Below the pieces are notes generated by a model. That model had not been told where the DNA came from. It was given only the letters and a program-made list of their open reading frames with translations, and did not search any database. From Dryocosmus kuriphilus (Eukaryota > Arthropoda > Insecta > Hymenoptera > Cynipidae), in NCBI GenBank assembly GCA_038277395.1, contig CM076193.1, positions 87,187,583 to 87,251,582 of the forward strand: 64,000 bases of DNA. Reading direction: 5' to 3'. Below, one piece after another: positions 12,448 through 22,887 of this stretch. Made by a program: the position numbers and the translations under genes. Position 1 is the first letter of the stretch; the number at the start of each line of letters is the position of its first letter.

Positions 12448-12960
12448 TAAATTATAAAGTTTATGTAGCTGACTTATTTGGTAGATCGATTGCGGTTACT
12501 TTAACAATCTCAAGCAGATGGAAACAGAAAGAATGCATTGAAATAATTTCAACCATTAATAAAATAACAGAGGCTGGCATTATTAAATAATTTTTTTAGT
12601 AGCTGATTTTGATAGCTTAAAAATGAAATAATTTCCATCATTAATGAAATAAGAGAATAGTGAAATAAGAGAGGCTGGCATTATTAAATAATTTTTTAGT
12701 AGCTGATTCTAATAGCTTAAAAATGAAATAATGTCGGTCATTAATGACATAAGAGAGGCTGGTATTATTTAATAATTTTTTTAGTAGCTGATTTTAATAG
12801 CTTAAAAGCTGGTTGTTTATTTCCAATAGTAGAATTGACACATGTAGTATACGTGATTACAAGTTTTATCTTACTAATTCATAAAAACTAATTAATAAAC
12901 CCAACGTGGTACTAAGTATGCAACAGGTTTGTCTATTACTCTATACTATTAAAGTTCTTT
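12448..12960. repeat. Interspersed repeat module with three tandem units
   Basis: Three imperfect units of about 75-100 bp (starting near 12541, 12628 and 12727) each carry GAGGCTGGCATTATTAAATA and TAGTAGCTGATTTTAATAGC. The same module occurs in reverse orientation at 31440-31720 and near 1900, and in direct orientation near 19990 and 37600. It seems to belong to the long-arm repeat family. Confidence 0.75.
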
Positions 12961-13740
12961 TAATTAGTTCAATTCTAAGCGATTCTTAAACATTATAAAT
13001 ACATGTTTATAAAATATCATTTTAAAAATCTGCCCGCTTCACGGGTACATTGTCATCGCGCGCTCCGCGCGAAGTATGAGCGCGCCTACGGCGCGCGGTC
13101 TGGTGGTCATCGCACTTCGCGTTGCGATATATTTAAGCTTCGCGCTTCGCGCTCGGATGTTTTTGGTCCTTACATATCGTGCTCGCTGCTCGTTACTTAG
13201 GTCTTAATATTATGAGATTATTAAATTTGAATTTTTTTTTCAATTACAAAAGAAATTATTTTAATTAAGGCTCTATCGACCTTAAGGAATATATTCTCAT
13301 CATGACACTCGCGCTTCGCGCTCGACAATTAAATTTTTTTAAAACACATTATAGATTGGTAAAGTTTTTTTGTGATTTTCTAGATTTTCATAATGCAGGA
13401 TTTCGATCCTTAAAAGTAAAACGATGAGGCTTATAAATAAATTTTGTAGCTCTTTCCAAGGTGAACAATTCCGCTTGTTAATATTTTCGCATATCTTGCA
13501 TAGTTTTGCTGAAAAGTGAAAGTGCTGAAAATATAAAAACAATTTTGAAAAGGCTATGCGTTAAACTAGATATCAGAATTATTTACAGTAAACGAAGTTT
13601 AGAAAAATAGACTCATCATGGCACTAAGTATGCAAAAGTTCTTTCTATTACTCAATATTGTACAGTTCTTTTATGAAGTTAAATTAAAAGTACTTTCTAA
13701 GTGTAATTAGTGCCTGTTTACGAAATATAATTTTAAACGT
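12905..13740. repeat. Pair of diverged direct repeats
   Basis: About 125 bp beginning GTGGTACTAAGTATGCAACA (12906-13030) recurs at 13615-13740 as ATGGCACTAAGTATGCAAAA, about 710 bp downstream. The block at 13760-13830 (AAAATGCAAGAGATCCATCT) also recurs near 19765 and 19875, and in reverse near 2000 and 33810. Confidence 0.65.
13030..13330. other. CpG-rich patch in AT-rich core
   Basis: Within DNA of mostly A and T lies a stretch dense in CG: CATCGCGCGCTCCGCGCGAA, GAGCGCGCCTACGGCGCGC, then CTTCGCGCTTCGCGCTCGG near 13140 and CTCGCGCTTCGCGCTCG near 13307. The last two are copies of one another. A short open frame crosses it but resembles nothing known. See findings. Confidence 0.7.
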
Positions 13741-14208
13741 AATCTACTTTTTAATTTCTTTCACCCAAACTCATTTTTATGATTATAAAAATGCAAGAGA
13801 TCCATCTCAGTTTTAGAGTTTCTAACTGATGGTCCAAGACTTGCCATCTTTGAGTGAAAAATTTGAGTATTTTATTTAAGTATAAGGTCCTTCTCCTCAA
13901 CCTTCTCCTGCTCAGTAAATATTTATAAACAATTTTTGAGAAGAACATATTTACGAGAACATTTTTCATTATTTTTGTCATAATTTTGTTTTATATATTG
14001 CAACATTTTTTTTTCACATTGCATACTGCACTTTTTTAAATACACAAATCTTCTGCAATAGCTCCAACTATAAAGTCATTCGAACATTGAAACTGCTTCA
14101 TTAAAAACGTTGATCGGTGTACAGGTTGAGTTCTTTCAATACCATAAATGTAGAGTATGGAATTAAAATAGGAAGTATGAGTCCTTTAATCAAGCTGGCT
14201 CAAATGAC

Positions 14209-15578
14209 ACCAAATAATCATCATACTAGTGCAGATCAAAATGTTTAGATTTAATAACTCTTTCGTCCACTTCACCATATAGTATATTATAGTATAATAT
14301 GGTATATTGTAGTCAGCTTGACTGCTTCTAACTTCAGGTTTATTTTACTAGAGTTCACACTCGATTCCATGCCCCCAAATTACATCATTCTTATGTACGT
14401 TACCATACGTACATACTTGCATTAGACAGTCTCTTCATGGATCAAAGATTTTGAGTAGCCTATTCCTTATCGATTCACTCTTCGATTCTTATTGGTAAAT
14501 ACACTATTTAAACATTTTAAAACTATGTTATAGCATTTTAGGAATATGTTGTAATATTTTTAAAGAATTTCGTAAAACGTAAGACTTATGTTGATCGCTC
14601 TTGATTTTATCAACAAATTAAATGTTTATATATTCCATAAGCATGCATCATTCATCTCTAGTTATTTCTTTACTTTTTCATTAACTAATTCCTTAGTGGA
14701 TTTCCTTTGATATCTTCTAACAGGAAGCTGACGTCATATTTTCAAATAATTGGTCAAAAACGTAAGTTTAACATTGGCTGGGCTTAAAATTTATAAGCAA
14801 ATAAATTATTTAAACATTTCATAGTTGTGCTTCACTCATCTAACTTCATCTTTCTATTAATTCCTTAGTGTTCTCCCTTTGGTCTTTACTAATAGACGAT
14901 TTTCAACAATTATTTAATAAAATTATATTGTAATAGTTTATTTTCGAAAAGTGTAATACCGAGAGCTGGTTAAATAAGACACACTTATTTTAATGTCCAA
15001 AATCATGCAACGCGATGAAAAATTCTGAAATCACATTATTGAATATCTCTAACAAATACGTAGGAAAGACTTTAAAATTATTTCTGCATATTTTGAACTG
15101 TACAATTGCTCTTCTAATTATTCTTTTATTTAGCATCGATATGAACCCTTTTGCCCCAAAAAGCATATAACTAACATTATAAAATTTCAAAATGTGCTTG
15201 AGATACTTGTAACATGCTTTACCAGAATCTTTTTTAGTCTATCTATTATAAATTCCCGTGAAAAAAATACATATGCCTTCAGATAAGTTAATGCATCACA
15301 CCATCCACTCAACGCTCTTATCTTTTTTCACAGAATATTATATTACAATATTGGTATCACACTTGCTATGAAAAAATGTTTAATCTGGATATATATTGAA
15401 AGAATATTCTTTCATCATGGTAAATTAATACTAGCTTTTAGCTTATTGATATGGTTAGTAAAATGAAACAGATCAATGTAATCCTGAAAATTCTTGGAAA
15501 TATTTTTGTAGGCTAAAATATAAGAGCATAAATTCCATCAATAACTTTAGGTCTTTGAGTCAAACTCTCGGTTAGTAT
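14209..15578. repeat. Inner right arm of giant inverted repeat
   Basis: The reverse complement of 6949-8212, apart from small indels and substitutions. It begins inside at CAAATAATCATCATACTAGT and ends at TTTGAGTCAAACTCTCGGTT, just before an LTR-like block. No gene is visible. Confidence 0.85.
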
Positions 15579-15586
15579 TGATGTAT

Positions 15587-16140
15587 TGTTACGTTGATAA
15601 TAAAAGTTCTACGTGCGAAAGGATTTCGGTAAGGGACGTTCGTGCAGTGACCATATGCAACGCGCATGTCACTTGGATTGCCGTTCGATGAGGCCAATTG
15701 ATTCTCGCTCTCTAGCTTAAAGGGTCTAGAGAGGGAGTTAGTTCAGTTCGTGTTTCCGTCGGAGTCGAGACTGTAGCCCTATGGCTCTGCGCGTCACTTC
15801 AGAAACGTGTATTTGTTCATCTTTTTGTTTTACAGCGTCATATTCTGTATCGGGTTGTTGTTTGCGATAATTGTACAATAGCGAGCGTCAATGAAGCTCG
15901 CAGGTGTCGCGAAATTAGCTCAGCGAATAAACCATCCGGCATTGGTTTTGCTCGCGCGTCGGTACTCGAAGTGCGTCGTTTTTGTGTGAAAGTGAGTGTG
16001 AAGGTGCTGTGTATGAATTATGTATCTCTTGACGGAGATTTGGTCACAACGATTTAGCTTGTTGTGACATCAGTGCGAGATAAGGGTTGATTAAACATTT
16101 CGGGGAATTCGCTCTGACATAATCAACAACCACAATTGCA
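15587..16140 (+). other. LTR-like block (possible solo LTR)
   Basis: A block of balanced base composition starting TGTTACGTTG and ending TTGCA. An AGTTCAGTTCGTGTTTCCGT stretch near 15740 resembles insect LTR transcription starts, and several GTGTGAAAGTGAG runs follow. It is unlike the AT-rich arm before it. No second copy, primer-binding site with certainty, or gag/pol lies nearby, so this is a guess from composition and the TG start. A host promoter is the alternative. Confidence 0.3.
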
Positions 16141-16689
16141 GTTCCCCCCATTGGCAGCTTGCGACGAAAGTCACTCCCGGACCTTTATTCAGGAAATGCA
16201 TTACTCCCTATATTTGAAACAGTAAAAATACAACTGATTGAAACAGTGCATTTTGTAATAACTGGTAAGCCAGTAAGGTTTAGTGATTTGCCGGTGGAGT
16301 TTACTGAGTATCAGTAAAAAAGAACCGACTTGAACAGTTGACGGGAAAATAACTGTTAAGTCAGTAATTCGCACTGGGGAAACAGTAAAAATATATTGCT
16401 CACGGAATATTTGAGGTTCGCGCATTGCGCCAAATGCAATGCTGCATAAGTAATCTCTATCACCATAGTGACTCATATGTGCCTGTCGTGCATAGTGTTT
16501 GATAGTGTAGTATCAGGACGTTGTATTATATAGGATAGTAGTGAATATAGTGATAACAAATTTGTTTTTCAGAAATGTCAAGAACTCCGAGTACGCATCG
16601 AGTCCGGAAGATTTGGTTCCTTATTGTCTCCATCACAGATGTGTTCTGATTCGAATTCCAAGGATCATAGGATCATAGCGAGTGCAAGC

Positions 16690-17060
16690 TTAATCTGCTT
16701 TAATAAAATCTTACAAATTTTCGAAATATTTTCAAAATTTATTTAAATTTCCAAAAAATCCGAAAATATTCAAATTTTCCAAAATTTTCAAGAATTTCTC
16801 AAATTTTCACAATTTTGAAAGTTTTTGAGAATTTGGGTAATTTTAAAAAGTTTTGAGAATTTTGGTAATTTTTGAAATTTTGGTAATTTTTGAAATTTTG
16901 GAAATTTTAGAAAATATTGGAAATTTTCGAAAGTATTGGAAATTTTGGTAATGTTGAACATTTTTGAGAATTTGGTAATTTTAGAGAATTTTGGAGAATT
17001 TTGAAAAATTTTTGAAATTTTTGAGAATTTTGGTAATCTCGAAATTTCTAAAAACTTGTC
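16690..17060. repeat. Low-complexity TTTTGAGAATTTTGG-type tract
   Basis: Degenerate short repeats built from AAATTTTC and TTTTGAGAATTTTGGTAA fill this stretch. Small open frames here are by-products of the repeat. Confidence 0.75.
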
Positions 17061-17206
17061 GAGCTTCCAAAAATGTGGAAATATATGTATACATATATTT
17101 CCCCACCGTCCCTGGCTTTTTCAAGGAAACACCTTGCCTTTGTTTTTGTCAAGAAAGTTCAAGCGGTGTAACTCAGTTGGCGAAGGCGTGCGGTATACTA
17201 CATGTA

Positions 17207-18482
17207 ATGAGAAGTCCCGAGCCTCACAAGGAAAAAATTAATTTTTTACCTTAAAACCTTTTTTATTCTTCGGTGTACCTTCCATTTAAAGTAACGCACT
17301 TATTCCAGCGGTACTCCAACATTTCGATACCTTTCGAAAAAAATGATTTATCGAGACCTTCAAAATACGCCTCTGTTTCGGTCATGACTTCAACATTCGA
17401 CGAAAATTTCTTTCCCTGAAGAAACCTTTTCAAGTTTGGGAACAAACGGTAGTCGCTGGGGGCCAGATCTGGTGAATACGGAGGATGCTTAACCAATTGG
17501 TAGCGCAATTCGCTCAGTTTGGCCGTCGTTTTCATCGATGAATGTGCTGGTGCGTTGTCGTGGTGGTACAGCACTTTCTTCCTTGCCATGTGCGGCCGTT
17601 TTTTTAAAAATTATTCGTTTAAACGATCCAGTTGAGCAACGTAGTAGTCACCTGTGATGGTTTTTGCCTTTTCCAAATATTCAATCATGATTATTCCTCT
17701 TGCATCCCAAAAAACACTTGCCATAACCTTCCCGGCCGACTGTTGCATCTTTGGACGCTTCGGACGGCTGCTACCTGCTTCCAACCACTCTGCAGACTGT
17801 CTGTTGGACTCAGGAGTATAATAATGAATCCAGGATTCGTCCATCGTCACGAATCGACGCAAAAAGTCCTTTTTGTTTCTTTGGAACAAGGCCAAATTAC
17901 GCTCGGAATCTTCAACACGTTGCTGCTTCTGGTCCGGTGTGAGCAAACGCGGCACCCATCTTGTGATCAGCTTTTTCGTCCCCAAATGTTCATGCAAAAT
18001 GTTGCTAACGCGTTCTATCGATATACCCACGGCCTCTGCTATTTCACGCAACTTCGCTTTCCGATCATTCAAAACGATCAAATGGATTTTTTTTATGTTT
18101 TCCGGTGTGGTGACCTCAGAGGGCCGTCCACTGCGCTGAGCATCATCGGTGCTGGTACGACCACGTTTGAAGTCCGCAAACCAGCGTTTTACGGTTGCAG
18201 TTATTGGTGCGGATGTTGGATAGCATTTATCTAACCACTCCTTGGCCTGGACGGTGTTTTTTCTCATTAAAAAACAATGTTTTATTAAAACCCGAAACTC
18301 GTCTCTTTCAATCGTTCGCGAGAAACCAAAGCTTGTCTGACACAATTAGCTGCTATTCGAAAACTAATGCACGCAATGTCACGAAACTCAAGGTGGTGCT
18401 GTCTAAAGGCTGGTTCTCAACGAAAACATACATGGTTTAATCCTAGTAGCGACATCTCTGTATGAGGCTCGGGACTTCTCAT
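17207..18482 (-). mobile_element. Mariner element (irritans/Himar-like), near-intact
   Basis: Terminal repeats ATGAGAAGTCCCGAGCCTCA (17207) and TGAGGCTCGGGACTTCTCAT (ends 18482) are complementary over 20 bp. A TA precedes the left end, while the right flank reads TT, so one target-site base has changed. The element is 1276 bp, full mariner length, and carries a minus-strand transposase with a single nonsense codon. Confidence 0.9.
17263..18345 (-). pseudogene. Mariner transposase with one in-frame stop
   Basis: One continuous reading frame from about 18320 to 17263 broken only by TAA at 17611-17613 (after AQLDRLNE). Upstream lies the helix-turn-helix region (FRVLIKHCFLMRKNTVQAKE) and the GRPSEVTTPENIKK linker, with WVPRLL and the first catalytic Asp in TMDESW. 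Downstream, after seven codons, come the second and third Asp in HHDNAPAH and YSPDLAPSDYRLFP. All three catalytic residues are present with the D34D spacing. It matches irritans-subfamily transposases of the Himar type as I recall them. The upstream start shown includes extra codons; the true start is probably nearer the EFRVL motif. Confidence 0.9.
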
Positions 18483-19059
18483 TCCATGTGGTACTTATAC
18501 ATAAGGTTGGGTAGTTTTAGGTATGCTAGGTAGGGTTCGAATTCTCAGCGGCTGCGATTTTTCATAGTAATTAAGCGTGCTATTATATACATATAAGTAA
18601 ATGCTTGTGCAATTGTGTAACTTTAAACATAATTTAAGTGCAGCCATAATATATAAAAAATTTTTTTTTGCAGATTTATCTAAATTGTAGGTAAATTTAT
18701 AAATTTGACTACAAAATTTTAATAACGTTTCGGATTGTTTTGAAAAAGTTAAATGCATGATTGTAGAAATCTTGCTTGTAATGTTGTGAAAATATTTAAA
18801 TAACATTTCACAAATATTTCATGCAATATTTTGCACGATCTGTGCAAGGGACATTTCTTTATTTCAGAAACATTTCTTCGAAATGTTTCAAAAATGTTGC
18901 AGACCTTACAAGAAACCTTGCAGAAAACATGGAGCAATATATCATGCTGTGTGGGTAGTTTTTAACAGATCCCTTTTGCTAAAAATTATTACCTAGAAAA
19001 AATTTATGGGCTAGTAAATGGGGGAGAGAATTTTTTAATGTTTACTGGAATTCCAATGG

Positions 19060-19245
19060 CAAACTACTGATTGCCAGTAAAAGCTTACTGAATATTTCAG
19101 AATAAATCTACTGGACCTATACCAGTAAAAAAGTTCTGGTTTATCCAACGGCAAATTACTGATATCCAGTAAAAACTTACTAAATATTTCATAACAAATC
19201 TACTGGACCTACCAGTAAAAAAGTACTGATTTATCGAGTTGAATT
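19060..19245. repeat. Two tandem copies of about 90 bp
   Basis: GGCAAACTACTGATTGCCAG... and GGCAAATTACTGATATCCAG... are successive units of about 90 bp, each with CCAGTAAAA, AATCTACTGGACCTA and CCAGTAAAAAAGT. They belong to the right end of the TIR element. Confidence 0.75.
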
Positions 19246-20482
19246 TGGCTTACTGGTAAAACAGTAACACTTACTGGTGCTTACAGTTACTTTTGACTGA
19301 TTCACAGCGAAAGCCTCAAAACTGGTGGAAACAGAATTTTACTGTGGATCAGTGAATTTTTACTGTTTCAAATTCTTCTTCAGAGGTTTTTTATGCCGAA
19401 AGGCTTTTGCCTCGAAAATATATTCCATTCCTGTAAATTCAATTATGCGTTTTTATTTGTTGATCTAATAAAGTTACTTCAAATCATCTAGATTAGCATA
19501 GTCGAATTTCGATGGTACATGCCTCATGATTCGATGGTTTCATGATCACTGGCAAGTATAGTAGAATAATACGTACAGAATAATAACATCGCTGTGAAAT
19601 ATTGAAATACCTCTGAGATACTTCAAAAAAGCATTCGGTTTCATGTGATTAGAATAATGTATGCCCACTGTGAGAAAAATTATATATGATCTTGTATGTG
19701 TGCGACTTGCATAATAAATTTTATTCTAACACATTAGAGGGCAATAATTATACCGATTTTTGGTTATTATGAAAATGCAAGAGACTCACCTCGGGTTTAG
19801 AGCTTCTAATTGATGTTTATGAAATGTATCTTCTAAGATGTATATCTACTTTTTCATTTCTTTCACTCACACTCATTTGGGTTATTATAGAAATGTAAGA
19901 GATTCATTTCAGTTTTAGAGCTTCTAACTGCTGGTGGTTGGAAACCGAAATAATGAGTTTGAAATAATTTCAATTGAAATAGGAGAGGCTAGCATTATTA
20001 GGTAATATTTTTAGTATTTTTGGTAGCTCTTCAGTAAATATAAACATGTTTTTGAGAAATCTTATACATGAAATTGGATAGAAAAATTATTTAAAATAAA
20101 TGAAATAAGAAATATTGATACAGATAGTTTATACATTCCATAAGTATGCATCACAGATCTCAGATATTTTTAATGACAAATTCCTCAATAAGTTTCCCTG
20201 TGTTTTATAGAACAAAGATTCCTTTGTAATCAAAGTTAGACGCGTGTAGACACGTTTGTGGCTGACTTGAAAAACTGTATTGTAACGCACGAGAGAAGCA
20301 ATAAATTATATCAATTATTAATGGCGCATCTTGTGTGTGCGCTGTCAAATTCTTTTCACATAATTACTCTATTATATTTTTATGATGTTACCCAGGTTCC
20401 TTTCGGAACTTAGCATAGAAGAGAGAGGGGGTAGGAGGTTTTTACGCAAAATTCATGTTCGACAATTATACAATATGCTTAG

Positions 20483-20841
20483 TGACGTCACTCCGAACAT
20501 TCTAGATGTTTAGCACAGATAACTCTGGATGTCGGTAACGGTCGGTAACAGGAATCTGTATTTATAACTCCCCTTACTCATCTGGCACCGACCTCACACA
20601 GATCCATGGTAACACACATGATGACGTCATCAGACAGTTTTCAGCACGTTTTCCCACTCTCTCTAACTCTGACAACATTATTTTGATGTCATTGTTCCTA
20701 GAAGTTTATGGGCGCGAGAAGGGACGGGGCGAAAAGGAGATGTTTTCGTGTCTCGCTATTGCACATTATAATCAATGACACATCAAGCAGGTCACTGACC
20801 CGTTATTTTGATGACGTCACTTGAAACAAGCAGGTTTTGAC

Positions 20842-20902
<61 letters not shown>

Positions 20903-20945
20903 TAAAATGATGCTTCTCTAATAACTTTGAATTTTTCTGACGTCA
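20483..20945. promoter_or_regulatory. Cluster of four CRE-type TGACGTCA octamers
   Basis: Perfect palindromic TGACGTCA lies at 20483, 20622, 20812 and 20938. This is the binding sequence of CREB/ATF-type bZIP factors. Further copies in the same repeat family lie at 7815, 14729 and 27701. Function is inferred from motif alone. Confidence 0.45.
20842..20899. repeat. (CT)n microsatellite
   Basis: An uninterrupted CT dinucleotide tract of about 55 bp inside copy B. The Arg/Glu-rich minus-strand open frame across it is not a gene. Confidence 0.95.
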
Positions 20946-21327
20946 TTTGAAACCGACAGTTTTCAACACGTCTTATACAACGGCCCACGCGGATACACAC
21001 TAACACATGCTCACCTCACTCGGACACGCACTAATACTAATTGCGCCAGAAACCCCCCTATCTATCTAGAGGAGGTCTTAGGTCATCGAATATGCATTAT
21101 GGGTAGCGAGTCGAAAAAGTGAAACATAATCTCCAAATAAAAGTTGGGAATCCCTCAATTGATTTAGGAATCTATGATTTCATCGTCTCTTAATTCTCTC
21201 TAAAGCTCAATTCCCATCTGTAGTAATTAGACAAAATAACATGTACATCATATGGAAAGCATAGGCGGTTTGGCTGTAACACTCGTCTAGAAAGGCTTGT
21301 GGCTCCCAAATGATGCACAATGTGTTA

Positions 21328-21725
21328 TTATATAGGGATTTATTAAGTTTGGGAAAATCAAAAAATCTCCTGAACATGGAAAGAAAACAGGTGAAATTAG
21401 TGGTAGGAATGCTTACGGGCCACTTCCGCTTAAGAAAGCAACTGACCAATATGAAAATCGACAGTGACCCCCGCTGTCGGAAATGCGGCTTCCGCGATGA
21501 AACTTCGCATCTTATCCTCTGTGACTGTAATACACTAGTACACTTCATAGTGATGCATCTAGGAGATCACTTCTGTGAACCAGGAGACCTCGACGGCATC
21601 TCCCATGAGGCAATATACGTCTTCACGGCAAAAACCGGCCTCATAGGTTACATGGATAACTGCAGTGCCAGGGGACTTCGATGCCCCCTGCTCACTTGCC
21701 ATAATAATAATAATACTATTATGTA
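21328..21725 (+). pseudogene. 3' fragment of a LINE ORF2
   Basis: The open frame contains RKQVKLVVGMLTGHFRLRKQ and CRKCGFRDETSHLILCDC, the C-terminal GH-L and CCHC-type region of Jockey/R1-like ORF2 proteins. It is followed by an (AAT)n tail (about 21704-21722), as expected at a LINE 3' end. Everything upstream (RT, endonuclease) is absent, so it is a 5'-truncated insertion. It lies directly beside the candidate host exon. Confidence 0.75.
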
Positions 21726-21749
21726 GGGATTTGTTAAGTAAGGATTTAC

Positions 21750-21965
21750 CTCAAAAAATGCTGGATCAGTGGAAAGAAAGGCGCCGCTGTCGTTCATTTT
21801 TATTTCCACATTAAAGACTGGATTCGCTTTGCATTTAAATAGAGATTCGACTAAGTCTTCACCCCATGCGAAATTTTGGTCAACCCCGAGAACACATAAT
21901 GCTGGAGCCTCTAACATCGCAAGATACAGGGACATGGAATTTTCAATTAAATTCCTAAGTGCAGT
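21750..21965 (-). CDS. Candidate internal exon of a host gene
   Basis: A 216-bp (72-codon) open block with splice signals on both sides. On the minus strand it is preceded by a pyrimidine tract and AG (ttctgttttttag, just above 21965) and followed by GAG/gtaaat just below 21750. Both junctions fall between codons, so the exon is phase-symmetric. The peptide starts TALRNLIENSMSLYLAMLEA and includes VFNVEIKMNDSGAFLSTDP. The last block faintly recalls the N-terminal tail of axonemal dynein heavy chains, but I cannot confirm that. No neighbouring exon was found with certainty. Confidence 0.4.
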
Positions 21966-21999
21966 CTAAAAAACAGAATATGTGATTGTATTAAGTGGA

Positions 22000-22887
22000 T
22001 TAAGTTTTATATTTTACAAATATATTTTTTATACGCTATTCTAATCAACTATTTAACGAATAAGGTCTTTTCCAGCGAAAACGTGTCATCTGTGACTCAA
22101 CAGTTTTTAGACAATTTTACACATACAGTCGAATTTTTACCAAAGGATAAACATCCATCACCCTGTGTATATCTTTAAATTTCAGTTTTCTGCGATTCAT
22201 TAAAATAAAAACAGCAATCCGGTCTAAAAAGCGAGAATACCATTTAGATTCGTCTTAGAAATTAAATTTACATTACAACACCTCTAGACTAGTTTTGTCG
22301 AGAAAAACAACAAATATTTAAATATATACATTTATAAGTGATAACTTCGTCTCACCTTTTTATAAACAATTTTTAATCGCACGCTAGTTCTTCATATTTA
22401 AACAAATATTTCATTTCAATGAAACTTGAATGTTATCACATTTGAGAAAAGTAGCATTGCGGCGTCTCTCGCATTGGGCAAAAATATCAAATGCATATCT
22501 AGCTGTAAGTGGGGAAATTTAAGACACTTTGAATTTTTCTCGAATTCTAAGCAATTTCGAGAAATCCAATTTTCCAGGTATGCCCGAATGAGCTACCATT
22601 TGCATTGAAAAATTCGAACCTAGTGACTGCGCATACTCCCAAGTCAATGTTCCTTTTTGGAATCTTGTCACCGCCGTCAACTGTATTTCTTTCTTTTTCT
22701 CACCTGACCCGTTGGAAAAAAGCAAATTAGGGATATGTAGTATATTTTAATTATGGAAATTAAAATATCGGGATGACTTTTCTCAATAATAGCTCATTTC
22801 TTTGCGCATGATGAACTGCCCGGTTTGATTCGCTCGCATATAAATAAAACATTTTTTAAAAATATTTATCATGTTCATTCTATGACT
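22000..22887. other. AT-rich non-coding stretch
   Basis: No recognisable gene. A 60-codon minus-strand frame at 22519-22725 with a CAG/GTGAGA junction is noted under rejected items. Confidence 0.5.

Larger units (their letters stand above)
17160..18560 (+). other. tRNA-like (SINE head) segment split by mariner
   Basis: TAACTCAGTTGGCGAAGGCG at 17168 resembles a tRNA/RNA polymerase III A box, and GGGTTCGAATTCTCAGCGG at about 18534 resembles a B box. They are in the same orientation and separated by the mariner at 17207-18482. Removing the mariner would leave them about 90 bp apart, longer than in a tRNA gene but acceptable for a tRNA-derived SINE. No cloverleaf was checked. Confidence 0.4.
16213..19372. 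mobile_element. TIR element of unknown family, split by a mariner
   Basis: The left end TTTGAAACAGTAAAAATACA (16213) matches the complement of the right end (GAATTTTTACTGTTTCAAA, 19354-19372). Both ends are full of short related strings such as ACTGGTAAAACAGTAA and CCAGTAAAAA in both orientations. The interior holds AT-rich low-complexity sequence and a tRNA-like segment interrupted by a mariner (17207-18482). No transposase of its own is visible, so it would be non-autonomous. Confidence 0.55.
19490..21060. repeat. Outer right arm of giant inverted repeat (copy B)
   Basis: Complementary to copy A (300-2384). Its part 20290-20570 also matches copy C directly (27370-27790), including CTATTATATTT, GTGACGTCAC, ACATTCTAGATG and GTCGGTAACGGTCGGTAACA. 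The stretch 20330-20965 is absent from copy A. It holds a (CT)n tract and four TGACGTCA octamers. No gene. Confidence 0.82.

Noticed and set aside
16559..16650. tttgtttttcag followed by ATGTCAAGAACTCCG, a possible splice acceptor and start codon
   Set aside because: The frame closes after about 23 codons and nothing downstream continues it.
20803..21006. Arg/Glu repeat protein on the minus strand
   Set aside because: Produced by translation of the (CT)n microsatellite.
22519..22725. Minus-strand frame with GEKKKEIQLTAVTRFQKG and a CAG/GTGAGA junction
   Set aside because: Reads like protein, but the upstream acceptor is weak, the same junction could be a donor, and I recognise no homolog. 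Not enough to call an exon.
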